A stretch of 64,000 bases of DNA from Anaspis maculata (lineage: Eukaryota; Arthropoda; Insecta; Coleoptera; Scraptiidae), in assembly GCA_949128115.1 (NCBI GenBank), contig OX421965.1, forward strand, positions 55,546,012 to 55,610,011, read 5' to 3'. Within the stretch, counting starts at the first letter, position 1; each line of letters starts with the position of its first letter. This document shows positions 44,539 to 56,674 of the stretch, one piece after another. The position numbers were made by a program, and so were the translations under genes. Below the pieces are notes generated by a model that ran no database searches, was not told the DNA's origin, and saw only the letters and a list, made by a program, of their open reading frames with translations.

Positions 44539-44900
44539 GTTTTTGCTTGAGCTCACGCACCATCTCGAGTAACTTGTTGAGGTTGCAAATATTGTTTAGT
44601 TCTTCTATTTCATTTAGTAGAGTTTCAAATTCTGACGCGTTTGTTGGGGGGATATTGTTACTGGCCGATGTTGCTTGGCTGTAGGATGTTTGATTTTGGT
44701 GTTCGTTAGTGTTAGGCACGGGTCTAGCAAATGAAATTTGGGGGGGGGCTCACGTTTTTTGTCAGGGTTTTATTGTTGCTCACCTGTTTTTCCATGTACT
44801 TGCTGACCTGGTCGATGTATACCGGGCACTTGGAATAATTGGCCGTGTGTGGTCCTTTGCAGTTCGTGCAGGATACCGCTCCACCTCAAGCATTGTTAAG
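44539..44900 (-). pseudogene. Jockey-like ORF1 (gag) fragment
   Basis: Minus strand: SCTNCKGPHTANYSKCP and VYIDQVSKYMEKQ form a CCHC knuckle region, followed by a spacer and then TSYSQATSASNNIPPTNA and FETLLNEIEELNNICNLNKL, ending at the Harbinger insertion. This is the C-terminal part of a Jockey Gag. A frame change near 44750 separates knuckle and tail. It belongs with the endonuclease piece at 40691-41074. Confidence 0.82.
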
Positions 44901-45339
44901 GAAAACTTATAGGTACTACCAAGGGTACCAAAATGATATTGGTGCATTACGACTAAAATTATTACATTAAGAGGTGGCACTGACCTTCACTTGCAGCTAA
45001 GGTAACTGGCATTGTGGGCACTTCGTTACAAAGGTCGTGCCAAGCGAGCAACCGATATCGTCTCTCTCGCTCCGCTTTGCACTCTGGACCGATATGTACC
45101 GAGAAGTCGCCTGTGACAATAAAATTAAGTTTTGCATGACAATTTGTAATTGTGACATGGCATTTTTGTAGGTTAGATTTCTTCAATGTTTTCAAGTGAG
45201 CTTCATTATTACATCATCAGCAGATTCTTCATTTTTCCTAATCGGCAGGATATGCTGAGACTAATGGGATGCTGGGCGCGAAGACGGAACAAAACATCGC
45301 GTCGGCCTCTAGACAAGAAGAATCGCATCCACACCATAA

Positions 45340-45479
45340 ATGATTAGAGAATATATGCCGTCAATTCTTCCTAGCCACTGTTCAGCGTCATCTTCGTGTC
45401 CTCTGAACACGGACAGCGCCTGGGCCACATTGGTACTAAGTACTTGTTTGTCAACTGAGGCTGCGGCGAGTTTCTTCAT
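45340..45479 (-). pseudogene. possible LTR-retrotransposon gag N-terminus
   Basis: From ATG at 45479 the minus frame reads VAQALSVFRGHEDDAEQWLG and RIDGIYSL. The FxGxxxDAExWLxxID pattern resembles the start of the capsid-like domain of some gypsy Gags. It is only about 50 residues long, so it is tentative. Confidence 0.35.
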
Positions 45480-46005
45480 GAAATTGGATGGCTTGAACGG
45501 AGGCTTGATTTACTTCGTCCAACGTGGCCTCAACCACACCACCAAACCAATACACAACAGAGAATATGCACAATACTGCTGGGTCTGAGGCTAATGCATC
45601 GGTTCCAGAGGAGCAGGGGTGTGCAGACTGTAGATATCTTGGTCTTCTATGAGGTATTCCCTGCTGACAGCACTGGCGATCGATCGCACTTTCAAAACAC
45701 ACGGAATAAAACAGTCTTATCGTTTAAGACTCCGCGACTCTAGTACTTACTGAAATAAAGTCAAAGTTCTCTTCGTACATTACATAACCTATATTTTTCA
45801 TTTCAAAGACATTTGGCGTTACAAAAGTAGAATAACGATTTCGCAGTTCGCACTACCGAGTATTACCGAACAAGGATACAGTGTTGCTCTGTCTCGCTCG
45901 CATTCACATAAAACTGTTTCTGTCTCACACCAGTTTTTACGCAGTTCTGGCCCCATAATGGCGTGACCTTACTACGTAGTGAGAGTGAGGATCCAGTGAT
46001 CTTAC

Positions 46006-46135
46006 TTGCAGCACCATCGTGACATTTGCACTCTAAAATGTTGTTGGAAATTTCATTTATTGTTACAGTAACACTGTAGGGTTTATTGCGGACTTTATGC
46101 TCAGGAGTCACCTTTGCCTTTCTAATGCAAGTCTG
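46006..46135 (-). pseudogene. SWIM-like exon fragment ending at a splice donor
   Basis: The minus-strand frame reads HKVRNKPYSVTVTINEISNN and ILECKCHDGAA, then a GTAAGA donor at 46001-46005. The CKC and preceding beta-strand pattern resemble the first half of a SWIM finger (CxC...CxH). The second half is not found downstream. It is unrelated in sequence to the SWIM protein at 7.9-9.6 kb beyond the motif. Confidence 0.4.
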
Positions 46136-46289
46136 GTGAGTCCTCTCCAGTTGGACAAATCCTTACACAAAGTAAAATACATGAAGACAACTACTTGATC
46201 GTGGTATTTCACGAGAAACCTTGCCTCTTAGCTTTAACATGCTGCACACCAGCTCTTGAAAAATCCACATTTTGTCTTTATTTTATCAT

Positions 46290-46610
46290 TATTATTGAGC
46301 GACTTCAATTATTGCACAACCGCTGGCTTATTAGAATTGTTCAACTCTATCGTGTTGTTTTCAAAATTGATGATTGCCCCATATTTTGTGTGAGAATGTG
46401 TCCCGATTATACCATCGGATTTGCATTTTTACTATCCAATCTCCAATTTTGAATGTGGAAATCTTTTTGAAGACAATATTTACCTCTTAGGCCTCTAATT
46501 TCCAATTTGTTTATTGTAATTTGAACATTTTTTGGTGAAATTTCAGTTTTTATCACACAAAGGGTTGCGCCAGTATCGATCAGTAAATCAAGGGTTGTTC
46601 AATTAAGGAA
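46290..46610 (-). pseudogene. gypsy-like retropepsin fragment
   Basis: The minus strand has LDLLIDTGATLCVIKTEI (DTG aspartic protease active site) and, downstream after a shift, SDGIIGTHSHTKYGAIINF and NNTIELNN, matching the second half of gypsy-type proteases (DGIIG...GA.I.F). Stops and a frame change near 46450 inactivate it. An Arg/Asn-rich nucleocapsid-like stretch lies upstream at about 46700-46900. Confidence 0.62.
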
Positions 46611-46659
46611 TACGCAAATTTCGTTCACCGCTAGCATTAAAAAATACAGCATTCGGGCA

Positions 46660-47571
46660 CGAAAAAATTGAGCTGTCTGTTTTCCTGTCTCGTCTTTTTT
46701 CTCGACCTCCTCGATGACGATAACGTTATTTTGGAAATGCCCAGTGTTACTTTTTCTTGGAATTGATCCCGTTTCCGCGATTATTCCTGGAATCGTTATA
46801 TTGGCCGCGGTTATATCTATTATAATCCCTTGGCTAAATTCTATTACTTCCGCATGATCGGTGATAGTCCCTGCCCCGAAAGGAACCGCGTTGATGCCTA
46901 AATGAGAATATCTGTGGATTCTCCGCCGGTGTACCTATACTCTCGTCTACGCTGATCTAATGGCCTCCCACAGGTATGTAAAATTTCAAGCCGCTGAGAT
47001 AATGGTTTTTTAAGCCACCCGCAAGTCGCTTAATGGGTTCATTTAGTGGTTTTAAAACTTTATTCTGAGTCGTCCCCGCTAGCTTGAGATATGCCTATAT
47101 AGATTCACGAATTGTCCGAATCATTCTTATATTTCGTTTTGAATTTTTGCCACAAACCAGCTTTCTCTCCAGTATTGACAGAAGCTCCATCTGTAACGAT
47201 AGACGAAACTCGCTTGATAATTTCGGTTGCTGTGCTTGGTCCCAAGTTCTAGTTGCAACAGAAGTCCATTGGCCTCCAGTATTCTATTAAATCTTTCCAC
47301 ATCTTTCATCTAATGAACTAAGTCGACAGAAAAAACATTGTTTATAAATCTCCAGTATTCCTTCAACACCTCTAGTATTAGGCTCCCCAGCTTCCAAAAA
47401 ATAGTCGTCGGCGTCTCCAGATTGGCTAATTGCTTTCGCCATCACAAAAAAGCGCCAGTTTAGATCCCGAAGCGCAGCTGAAGTATCCTCCAGCTGCGCG
47501 TATACGGTGCTGAAGCTTCCGGTATACCAAATAATTTGACTAAGGCCCTTTCTGCGGAAAATGGGCAACAT
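46660..47571 (-). pseudogene. probable gag region upstream of the protease fragment
   Basis: Broken frames include RDYNRYNRGQYNDSRNNRG at about 46790-46850, which suits a basic nucleocapsid tail, and a 94-codon piece at 47287-47571 (STVYAQLEDTSAALRDLNWR, GVEGILEIYKQ). No diagnostic capsid motif is certain. Position and strand next to the protease support a gypsy gag. Confidence 0.35.
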
Positions 47572-47882
47572 GTTGTAGATTTTTAAGAGAGGGTAATTGG
47601 TTCAACAAACTATGATTCTCAAACAGTCCAGAAAATTATTAGAAAAGAACAGATTCTTACTCACTGTAAGAAAACCATTTTTGCTGTTCAGCAAAGCCAG
47701 CAAACAAAAAGCTGGTGTGGTTTTTTACTAAATCAGTAACATTCAGCCAGCTACCAACATATTCTGCACACAGACCAGAAAGCAACTGATGGTATCCTAT
47801 CTCAAAATACAAAAACAAAGTTTGCCAATAGCCAAAGAGGCTAATGCATTTTAAATTTTAAGAATTGGCCAAAATAAAAATA

Positions 47883-48385
47883 CTATACCACCGATTTTTG
47901 ATTCGAAGAAACCTGGACACGGGTAACTATACATGGTACATGGACCTCATCTAATTGATACCTCACTTGGCAAGTATTTCCTGTTGGGAGCATGCTCTCT
48001 CCGGAATCGGTAATGGGAAATGCTTGGTCGGAACGAATTGATATGATCAACAATATTGGCTCGTTCAATTTTTCGTGTTGACGGATGTCTACGGCCATCT
48101 TCTTTCGGTGTTATTCGTTGTGGGCTTGTCTTTCGAACAGTCTTCAAAATGCGGTCATTCCCTTTCTGATATCCAAGTGTCGTCAAATAGTACTTTGTGT
48201 ATCAAGGCCATAAAGGTAATGTTTTTCGGCCGAATCTGAAATTTTGTAGCCGAGGCTGCAAAACAGGTGAGGCCAATGAAGAACCTTTTGGCCGAGGTGC
48301 ACACGACATTTTTTAGGCGACTATCACAAAAAATCAAGCAAAATACTGATGTTTGAATTGTTTGATTTCTTACTCGCAATCGCAA
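47883..48385 (-). pseudogene. fragment of a recurrent insect element-type protein (HI.SF...SHY...YLP family)
   Basis: The piece at 47947-48186 reads TLGYQKGNDRILKTVRKTSP, then RRHPSTRKIERANIVDHINS and FRPSISHYRFRREHAPNRK, YLPSEVSI. I recognise this motif order from many uncharacterised insect proteins that occur in high copy, probably transposon-borne. The frame shifts near 48100 and homology ends. I do not assign a function. Confidence 0.5.
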
Positions 48386-50270
48386 GAGTGCTTTTCTTTA
48401 TGAAAAATAGTTACCTGTGACATTAGAAAACAAAATTTGTATACGTTGTTTCAGATTGATTGCTATCTCAGTAGGCATTGGAAGTATATGGTAAAAGTCG
48501 CTTTAGCTTTGTCTAGTTCTAAAACGTTTATTGTTTTAGTCCCAAGTCAGTGTGACATGTCAATCAAAATCAACCGCGAAGTTTTTTTACTGTCGTCCAA
48601 ACTGTCATGTTTCTGTCCACCTAGATAGCTTTTGGAAAGAAAATCGTAATAAGCACCTATCGACGCAAGTTTTAAGAATCTGTACGTGTTACTTATACAG
48701 TTACTGTTGTTCCTGTTACGTTATACACTGTTACTGTTGTGTTGTTCCTTCATTGGTTTTGATTACCTGATTGACGCCATGTGTGGGGATCCAGCTCATT
48801 TATCTGCGAGAGAACCTGAAATACTTTGCCGCTGTTACGAAGAATTCTTCAAAGATTCCAACAATGCAGCTGCCAGCATTCAGCGCGTTGCTTTGATCTT
48901 AAGTAACGTACTGCACGGTCAAACGCATACTGGCAAGAAGGAGCCAAGGTTTGTCACTACCTCAATGGTCACTACTTACAACCAAAAAGTGGCCGTGGAT
49001 CCCTGAGCCCAGTCGAGACAAAAATCAGCCAGGCGCCCGTTCTCAATCAAAAGAGTAGGTACAGTACAATCTGTTGTGCCATATCCTACCAGATTTCGTG
49101 CTTCTGTCTTCACTAAAAGGCTCAGTTGAAGTAGAACAGCGCTACTCGGCTTTAGAAGCAGATCTTCCTTGATATCTGATCTCTTTCAAGGCCATGGAGT
49201 TTGCTTTACTGCTTTACTATCTACCTGTGTGATATGTGCACAATGTTGATTGAGACTGTGGCAAGAACGAAATCTGCTGACTCCCCAGGTGCCTATTTTT
49301 TTTAGTCCTGAGCAGGGATGTCCTGAGATTGGAAACAGAGACGGTTCGACATCAAAGCTGCATGTATCTTCCTTCAAGTGCACCTTGAATGGGGTGCCGC
49401 ACGTGATACTCGATAAAAAACTGAAGGAATACTTTCTGACTGAAAGGAGTGAAAGATCTGACTTATAACCTGAAAATAAATAATGAAGTTTCCATGAGAT
49501 TTACACTTTTGATTTGACGTTTTTTGTAACTAAATCTAAAGCTGCATTTAGATTTTCATGACCTACTGGGATAGCAATATTTCTGAAACAACGTATAGGT
49601 GTATTATTATGACAGTAGGTAGTTTAGACAAGTCAATCATGAACGAGGTATAGTGAAAGCGATTTTTCTCAAACCCCGTCGGCACCACATAGGCTGGAGC
49701 TCGGGCTGAAGCTCAAATGCGGCAGCTTTGGATTTGCTTCCGCTGAAATCACAAGCTGTATAGGTACTTACCTGGAGCAGTATGAACATTTTGTGATGAG
49801 GTGGTGCCTGTAAAGCTTATAGTGCCCGTGGTTCGCATAAAGATACCGCATTCAATGATTAAAGCAAGCCATTTGGTACAAATGCTCTTAAGGCCTATTT
49901 GAACGATTTGGCCCGTAGTTCCTAAAAAAATTTCGATGCGGGCCCAAATTTGGGGGGGGGGAGAAGTAACAATAATGAAAAATCTTTAAAATAATTCCTT
50001 GAGCTACAAATACGTTCTTGAGGTCGATGCAGAGCTACTTGCCTCTAATTAGTATGACCTAAGTACCCACGTCACGATGCCGCCACCGGAAGTCGAAAAA
50101 TAGCGCCAATTTTGAAAAAAATAAGGGAAATTCAGAAACCAAGGAAAGGTCTTGTGTGGGGTGTCTTTTCCAACGTTTTCTGGGTTGCTGAGTACGATAA
50201 TGATAGGTAAAATACGATTTATGCTACGGGGTTGGAGAAACTAAATCTATCCATGATCATTTGCCCTTAA
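48386..50270. other. no gene recognised
   Basis: The ORF at 48686-49006 begins with a hydrophobic Leu-rich stretch and continues with EPEILCRCYEEFFKDSNNAA, without a known domain. A G run lies at about 49952-49961. Nothing else stands out. Confidence 0.45.
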
Positions 50271-50273
50271 CGA

Positions 50274-50575
50274 GTGACTATAAATTTGGCACAACTGAGG
50301 CTTGAAACATGGGAAAGAAAAATGTTGAGGAGAATGTTTGGAGGAAAGAAGTCGGAGGAGGGCGTATGGGAAAGGAGAACAAATGCTGAGTTGAGTGAGC
50401 TATACGATGAACCACTGATAAGTGATTTTGTTAGATCGAGACGAATGCAATGGTTGGAGCATTTAGAAAGGATGAGCGACGACAGACTGGTGAAGACAAT
50501 TGGATGGAAGGTACCGGAAGGAGTAAGAAAACAAGGAAGACCAAGAAAGAAATGGAGTGAAGCTGTCCCAGGTAG
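50274..50575 (+). pseudogene. RTE-like non-LTR retrotransposon C-terminus
   Basis: The plus frame reads RLETWERKMLRRMFGGKKSE, GVWERRTNAELSELYDEPLI, RMQWLEHLERMSDDR and RKQGRPRKKWSEAV. This is the well-conserved tail of RTE-type ORF2 proteins (ER..LR.IFG...R.N.EL..L..EP...RL.W.GH..RM...GRPR.RW). RT itself is absent upstream, so it is only a 3' fragment. Confidence 0.85.
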
Positions 50576-50589
50576 CAAGAGCTTGTCAA

Positions 50590-50765
50590 TGTGACGTCAT
50601 AATGTAGTCAGGTTTTTGACCAGAAGACGACCCAACATGACGACAATATGACTTAAAAATGACGATCTAATGTCCGGGACTAATGACGTCATTTGAAGAT
50701 GTCATGTAGACGTCAACATTTGACCAATTACTGCCCTTTAAATGTCATCGTTTTGACGTCATTTA
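50590..50765. repeat. cluster of TGACGTCA-type palindromes
   Basis: GTGACGTCATAATG (about 50591), ATGACGTCATTTG (about 50683), TAGACGTCAAC (about 50707) and TTGACGTCATTTAC (about 50753) lie within 175 bases, with several TGACGAC and GATGTCAT relatives. The octamer equals the CREB/ATF core, but here it is more likely repeat structure of an element end. Confidence 0.55.
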
Positions 50766-51000
50766 CAGGTTGTTTCTTCTTTCGGAAAGCAGGACTCAAT
50801 TTGAACTTTATAACATAATATATTTGATTACAGAAAATTGCACAACGTAAAAAACTGAATAAAAACAAAGAAGTTATCAAACTGACAGAAAATGTTAACA
50901 CATATTTAACAAATAGAAAATTGCACGACAAGTAAGTACAGGTAAATACCTAAAATTATCTTAAAAGCTATTCAACAAAAAATAATATCTACAATGTGCT

Positions 51001-52720
51001 TTATGGTTCATGAAGTAATGGCACTGATAGAAAGCATTGGTTATGCGGAAGAACAAGGCACTTTAAAATATTACCACATGTCGAAATATTATATTGGCTG
51101 TAGTCGTCTGATAAATCTGAAATAACAAAAATGTCCAATTCGTCGGATTTTAGCGGATATTCAAAAAATGAAGCATAAGAAGTGAACTTTCTACCATACA
51201 AAGTTATGACGCAGTCCAGATTATTTACAAGGATGTTATCTATTTGAATCACAAAATTATTTATTAAAACATAACAATCAGCTGAATTGTAAGACTTGAT
51301 CGAAAAAGCTACATTTCCATATTTAAGTTTTTTGAATTGTTTGTACAAACCGTGGGAGGGAGTTAGACCAGCATAATGCTCCTGAGAGGGCATAACACTA
51401 CTGTAGCATACTGTATTAAATGAAAATCCAATTTCATGCAGACGTCTGAAAATTTGTTGTAGAGGTTTGTGTGGGGATCTCACCAATTTCTTAAATTGGC
51501 CCAAATAATTTTCAAATGGAAAACAAGTGAAGTTATCCAATGCACCATATTTTGAAACATCTATAGATAAATGACTTAAAATATGAACATTGTATTATGA
51601 TAAATGCAGGACCATACACTTTTTCGCAATGTGTAATAAAAACTTTCAAGAGATCATCAGCAAATTCACAACTAAGCGTTTTAAGATGTTTTTCTGAACT
51701 AAAAATTGAAATTGCACAAAAAAATAGCAAGAAATTTTCGTACAAGCCTATGGGCAAAATGTCTTTTAATACTCAAGGTCCCAAATAAAGATTGAATAAT
51801 CTAAATTCCGTTGCTTTCCAACGTGGTAGATCACTTAGGGAACGAGGTCGCCTGTTAAATTCTACAGGAATGTTTTTTCGAAGTTGAATTAGTCTTTCAG
51901 AAATTTTACTAACTTGTTTAGCAGGCAAACGTACGTTTAAACTACCGCTTATCCATGAATTCAACAGCTTTCGCATGACCCCCAAAAAAACTGCGTGCAT
52001 GGGATCTATTGGAAAACTGGTTACCAAACCAATCGACAATTCTACTAATGGTGACATACCAGTATGATGATCTTCGTCAGTTTGATTGTGAAATGACGCA
52101 TCAGAACGCTCCTGGCTATTCAGACTTCTCATAATTACTCGTCCATCAAAATATTCGCCAGATTGATCGCATTTGTCACACGAAGAGTACCCTGAATGCG
52201 TCTTTGTACATTTGACAAAAGCTCTTGCAGGTGCGTCACACAAAAAGCTATGCACTTTGACAAAATATGTTCGACGATTATACAGGAACCCATCGGTCAG
52301 TAAAGATTTCAACTCTGTCACAAAATCTGTTAAATAACTTGTGAGAGGAGACGGTTTTGCATTACCACAAAAAATTGCAATTGTGAATGGTGATGTTTTA
52401 ATATTTTTTATCAACCCTAATATTGGCCAAAAGTTAATGTTTGAGCTGTGGAAGAGGGGTAGACCATCGATATTAAATGAAATTTCTATCAAGTTGTTCA
52501 CAGGCTGAAACCCTTGACTCAAAAGTTTTTCAAGGTATGGTAATATTCCCAAGTACACAAATTCGCCACTGTCCAAAACCTTGAAATTACCAGTTTTATC
52601 AAGAGTACCTAGAAGAGTTCTGCTGTCTAAAGGCAACTCTTGATGGTAATCGTGGAGAATTTTCAAAACATCCCGTACAACACACATGCATCCATTGTAG
52701 ATCCATAGTATTTCCACCAC
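51001..52720 (-). pseudogene. EnSpm-type transposase, broken paralogue
   Basis: The 315-codon piece at 51773-52720 has SFNIDGLPLFHSSNINFWPI, HSFLCDAPARAF, HSGYSSCDKC and PIDPMHAVFLGVMRKLL, ending at RWKATEFRLFNLYLGP and a stop. Homology continues after the stop (GLYENFLLFFCAISIF, SCEFADDLLKVFI) and, after a shift near 51535, in 51001-51540 (DNFTCFPFENYLGQFKKLV). All match the intact 742-aa protein at 56949-59177 in order. The N-terminal 200 residues are missing and are replaced by tandem repeats. It is therefore a defective relative. Confidence 0.88.
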
Positions 52721-52734
52721 GGTATATACGTATA

Positions 52735-53275
52735 TCCATTGGATATTGAAATGATATACATGGAATTACCATGAATGTGCAATGGATATCACATTTGTCG
52801 TTTTTCTTATCCATTTGCATTCCATATGATGTCCATCAGCAATACAAATGGATATTTTTTGAATCAAAATTGAATTACAAATGATCTTCAATTTCAAATC
52901 ATTACAAATTTACAATGGATAATGAAATTACATACAATAGGTACCTATCATGAATGTGCCATGGATATTCGTTTCAAATGCAATGGATATTCTTTTCAAG
53001 CAACTTCAATTACGAATGATACTCAATTTCAAATCATTATGGATGTCCATTGGATACTGAAATTACATACAATAGGTACCTATCATGAATGTGCTATGGA
53101 TATTCGTTTCAAATGCAATGGATATTCTTTTCAAGCAACTTCAATTACGAATGATACTCAATTTCAAATCATTATGGATATCCAATGGATAATGAAATTA
53201 CATACAATAGGTACCTATTATGAATGTGCAATGGATATTCTTTTCAAGCAAAATGAAATACGAATGAATTTCAAA
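52735..53275. repeat. 135-bp tandem repeats built from CAATGGATAT motifs
   Basis: Units starting at about 52922, 53057 and 53192 are nearly identical (ATTACATACAATAGGTACCT, then GAATGTGC, ATGGATATTC). A diverged unit precedes them from 52735. The spacing is exactly 135 bases, which leaves the plus strand open through them and makes a spurious repeated peptide. They lie between the broken and the intact EnSpm-type units and may be subterminal repeats, common in EnSpm/CACTA elements. Confidence 0.85.
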
Positions 53276-53404
53276 TGATAGGTATGTGATGCATTTGGTA
53301 TTAAAAATAACAACAATATCGTTCAACGATTTAATTCGAAAAAGAAAAAAACTGATACAAGAAATAAAAAAAAAAACATTCAAAAACAATTTCGGAAAAC
53401 CTTC

Positions 53405-56211
53405 TCACTCGTGGCCTCCGTCATTTTGCCCTCCGTCATTTGCACCTGTTTCATCCCTGGAAACAAAAGTATTCATTAGTTTAGTATACTATTATAGTGC
53501 ACTTTCTTAGTAAACTTACTTTTTCTGGGAATGTAAATAACGCTCTTTGGCTCTAGCGAGCCAAAGTTTTATTTTCTGAATAGCAATATCATCGTTTTGA
53601 TTGTTAATTTTGATATTTATCCTTGCAGCGTCTATAACATAGATAAGTAATCCAAAGTGATTTTCGAATAGGTAGTAATATCTTACGAATGACGGCTTTC
53701 GCAATTTGAAGGCCCTTAAAGATCTTCTTCCCCTTCGCCCCCTCCCAGCTGTAAAGCTGGCCGAACTGGTTGGAGACTAGACGGTACATAATTTGCTTCG
53801 TCAAGCGCTCGGCGCTTTCGCCACTCATTCGGCTCAACTCTTTCGTCTGAAAATAAATCACCAAAAATATAACTAATTTCTCAAAGATTGAGGGCATCTC
53901 AAGTTTTTATACAGAGTGTCAACGGTCTTGGGGTAGAAAATTAAACCGGTGAGGATCATAAATGAACGCTCATGCAGTGCGAATACTTTGGAAAACATTC
54001 TTTATCAATTCAACATTTCTTCAAGTTAGTTAATTCATATTTCATTCTGGTTAAAGTAACTGAGCCCTACCTTGGAAACATTGTCCACCCATATGCCAAA
54101 TTTCTTTTAACACTACAAATTATTTAACCATAAACCACATTTACGTTGCAACCAAGTAGGTACACTATCACTGAATTTTGATGAAATTGGGCACGTAGAC
54201 GGAATAGACAATATTTCTAAGGTAACCCACATCCAAGTTATGATTCTGTCGAACTTAAAAGACGAGTAACTTCGTTATATTATTGCTTAAAAATTAAAAA
54301 TTATCAATTTAATTTTCAACGTCTAAACCGTAAATACCCCGTAGGTAAGTACCCAAAGATAGTAAATCAGTTCAGCGAAAATCGTGAACCGAAGATCCCA
54401 AATAGGTAGGTAGGTACTTACAAATAGTAACCAATTTTCAGGATTGCCCAAAAATAATTCAACTTTCCCCAAATCAGCTTCGGAAGTAATTGGTAGCAAT
54501 TTTAGGATTTCGTCCAATTTTTTGCCATCCTGTTCTAAATTATTAGGCTCGTCAGCGTTGTTTCTTAATAGCACATTAAAATTTTCTGAGTGTGTTTTTA
54601 AAATGTCCCTTATCAAAAAAAACTGCCTCATCACTTGACGCTGAAATTCCATATCTAAATTGAAAAAAAAAAAATTAGTAGGTAGGTACCTATGGCATAC
54701 AAAACTAACTTCAACAAAAAAAAAAAAAACCTCCAGGGTTAGACGTCATCAAGCTTCCACGTTCTTGTGGGAGACCAGTAGTCAAATGGTTTCCACGTTC
54801 TTGTGAAAGGCCAGTCATCAAGCTTCCGCATTCTTGTGAAAGGCCAGACGTCAAGCTTCCACGTTCTTGTGTCAGGCCACTATAAGCATTATCACCTAAA
54901 ACACAATTTTTTAATGGGTAGGTACAATTATAACAGCTTCTGAAACGACTTAAGACCTGGCCACATTGGCTGTGCTGTGATATATTGTACTTATAACCTA
55001 TAACGAAACTTGCATTGTGTTCATGGCTCTTTACAATAAAAAACGAGTGGGATGTCATTGTTTCCATTGTTTTAACAACCAAATTTTACAGACATTATAC
55101 ACACAGTACAGTCTGTGGCGAGGCCCTCACACTAATATTTTTTCACACAGCGTTTTCGTTATTGTTACTAGGTGGTATACCTACTACATCTATTTTATTT
55201 AGTATATCTGTGTATCTTGTCACAATTTTGTGGTTACGTGGCAAAGGTGACGGTTGTTAAAAGAAAAAATTAAAATCTTTAACTCGTCTTTAATATGAAA
55301 ACTTTCATACGAAAGATAATTTATTGTAGCTGGACTTGAGAGTGTCATTGAGAGAGAAACATTGGGCTTGATAGGTTAGAGTTTAGAGTTCTCTCAATCA
55401 TTAGGTTTACCATCAAAATTATTAAAAATTATCGCAACAATCGCCCTTAAAGGTTCTATTCGCATCTTGCGCAATCATTTATATAATAAATAGTGCTCCA
55501 GGCAAAAAAAGAAAATTATTTACCTTTTTTATAATGTTATATATTTTATCCAGTTTGTGTCGGTATTCTTTGTATAATAGCAGCCCAGAGTGCTGGGAAG
55601 ATGTAATTTTTAATAAAATTTTAATAAAATATATTTACTTATACGTATATATTTGCATATACGTAGTTCGGAAACCAAAGAGTAAAGCATTTTATGTTTA
55701 TGACTCACCACTTGTAAGAGGCGAATTCGGAAGATTAACACTTCTCTCAGGCGAGATGTTACGAAGAACTTTTTTAGGTGGCGGTGGCATTTTCGAATCG
55801 TCTTCAGAAGATGATGATGAACTATATTTCCTATTTTTCTTTCTCCTTCTTCTTGGTGTTTGCGAACCATCTTCGTTGCAAGAGGAGGACAATAAGTTGT
55901 CATCTTTTAAAGCTTTCTTTGCCTTTTTGTGAGCTTTCTCAAGAGAATCTAAAAAACAAAACAATAGCCAACTAAAATCATTGCGGCATTATTCATTAGC
56001 AGTAGATATTACCACAAGTAACCAAAATACGAATTGAATATTTTGTCCATCGTTGTTTGTCAGGGACAGCACACTCCTGCAGTAGCTTAGCGTACCGGTT
56101 TTCAGATACATCAGTCGGAAAATACACATCAGATTGGCCTTCGAGCCACTCGTTTGCGATTACTTCAATGGAGTTGTCATCAAACAAAACCACACTCCAT
56201 GGACCAGACAT
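53405..56211 (-). CDS. DUF4806-like protein, 386 aa, seven exons, intact
   Basis: Exons are 56013-56211, 55709-55948, 54731-54895, 54422-54654, 53687-53846, 53520-53631 and 53405-53456. All introns have GT-AG borders with matching phases, and the frame is open throughout. If the last intron is retained the protein ends at 53516 (370 aa). The N-terminus (MSGPWSVVLFDDNSIEVIAN, EWLEGQSDVYFP) is the usual start of DUF4806 proteins. An acidic, Ser-rich, basic linker follows, then about four copies of GLSQERGSLMT in exon 3. The C-terminal domain has LLPITSEADLGKVELFLGN and then ERLTKQIMYRLVSNQF and LYSWEGAKGKKIFKGLQIAK. The role of the family is not established. It lies 0.74 kb downstream of, and is co-oriented with, the EnSpm-type transposase, suggesting an accessory protein of the same element. 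A SINE and a MITE sit between them. Confidence 0.88.
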
Positions 56212-56360
56212 TTTCCAACAAGCTTGAAAGTTGAAAATTACGTCTTAAAATGTTACCAATTCATATAAGTATAGGTATATATACCTGTTATGGAAGTAGC
56301 ACTTAATATTTATTTCTGAGAATAATACAAGGTATGAATGCAATGAATAAGCAGGTAAAT

Positions 56361-56671
56361 ATTTTTTTCTTTTTTTGTTTGTTTGTGTATTTAACGTCGG
56401 CCTATTTCCGCGACGAGGCCAATCACCGAAGCCGGTGAATGCTTTCCTCTACTATACCGGAAATTTTACCGAATCCCTGTGTATTCCAACACAGGGTAGG
56501 GATCTTTAACGACCACCAACATCGCATAGTAGTTGGCACAATCGTTCAAATTTTACGTGCTATGCGACACACGGCGAGTCCTTTTGCATTTAGCAAGCAT
56601 TCCAACTAAATCAAGTAACTTGTTTGGGCAGAAAAATCCAGTCCGCAAACCGCTTCGCCACAAGCTTCTCC
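56361..56671 (-). mobile_element. tRNA-derived SINE, copy 2 (head altered)
   Basis: On the minus strand the body matches 21786-22045: TTTAGTTGGAATGCTTGCTAA, GTGTCGCATAGCACGTAAA, CGATGTTGGTGGTCGTTAAA and ACACAGGGATTCGG. The 3' tail is AACAAACAAAAAAAGAAAAA. The tRNA-like head of copy 1 is not preserved; only AGAAGCTTGTGGCGAAGCGG remains at its place, and the MITE at 56675 abuts it. Confidence 0.85.
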
Positions 56672-56674
56672 TAA

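Noticed and set aside
52922..53278. Protein of 118 codons with repeated 45-residue motif
   Set aside because: It is fully explained by non-coding tandem repeats whose period happens to be a multiple of three.
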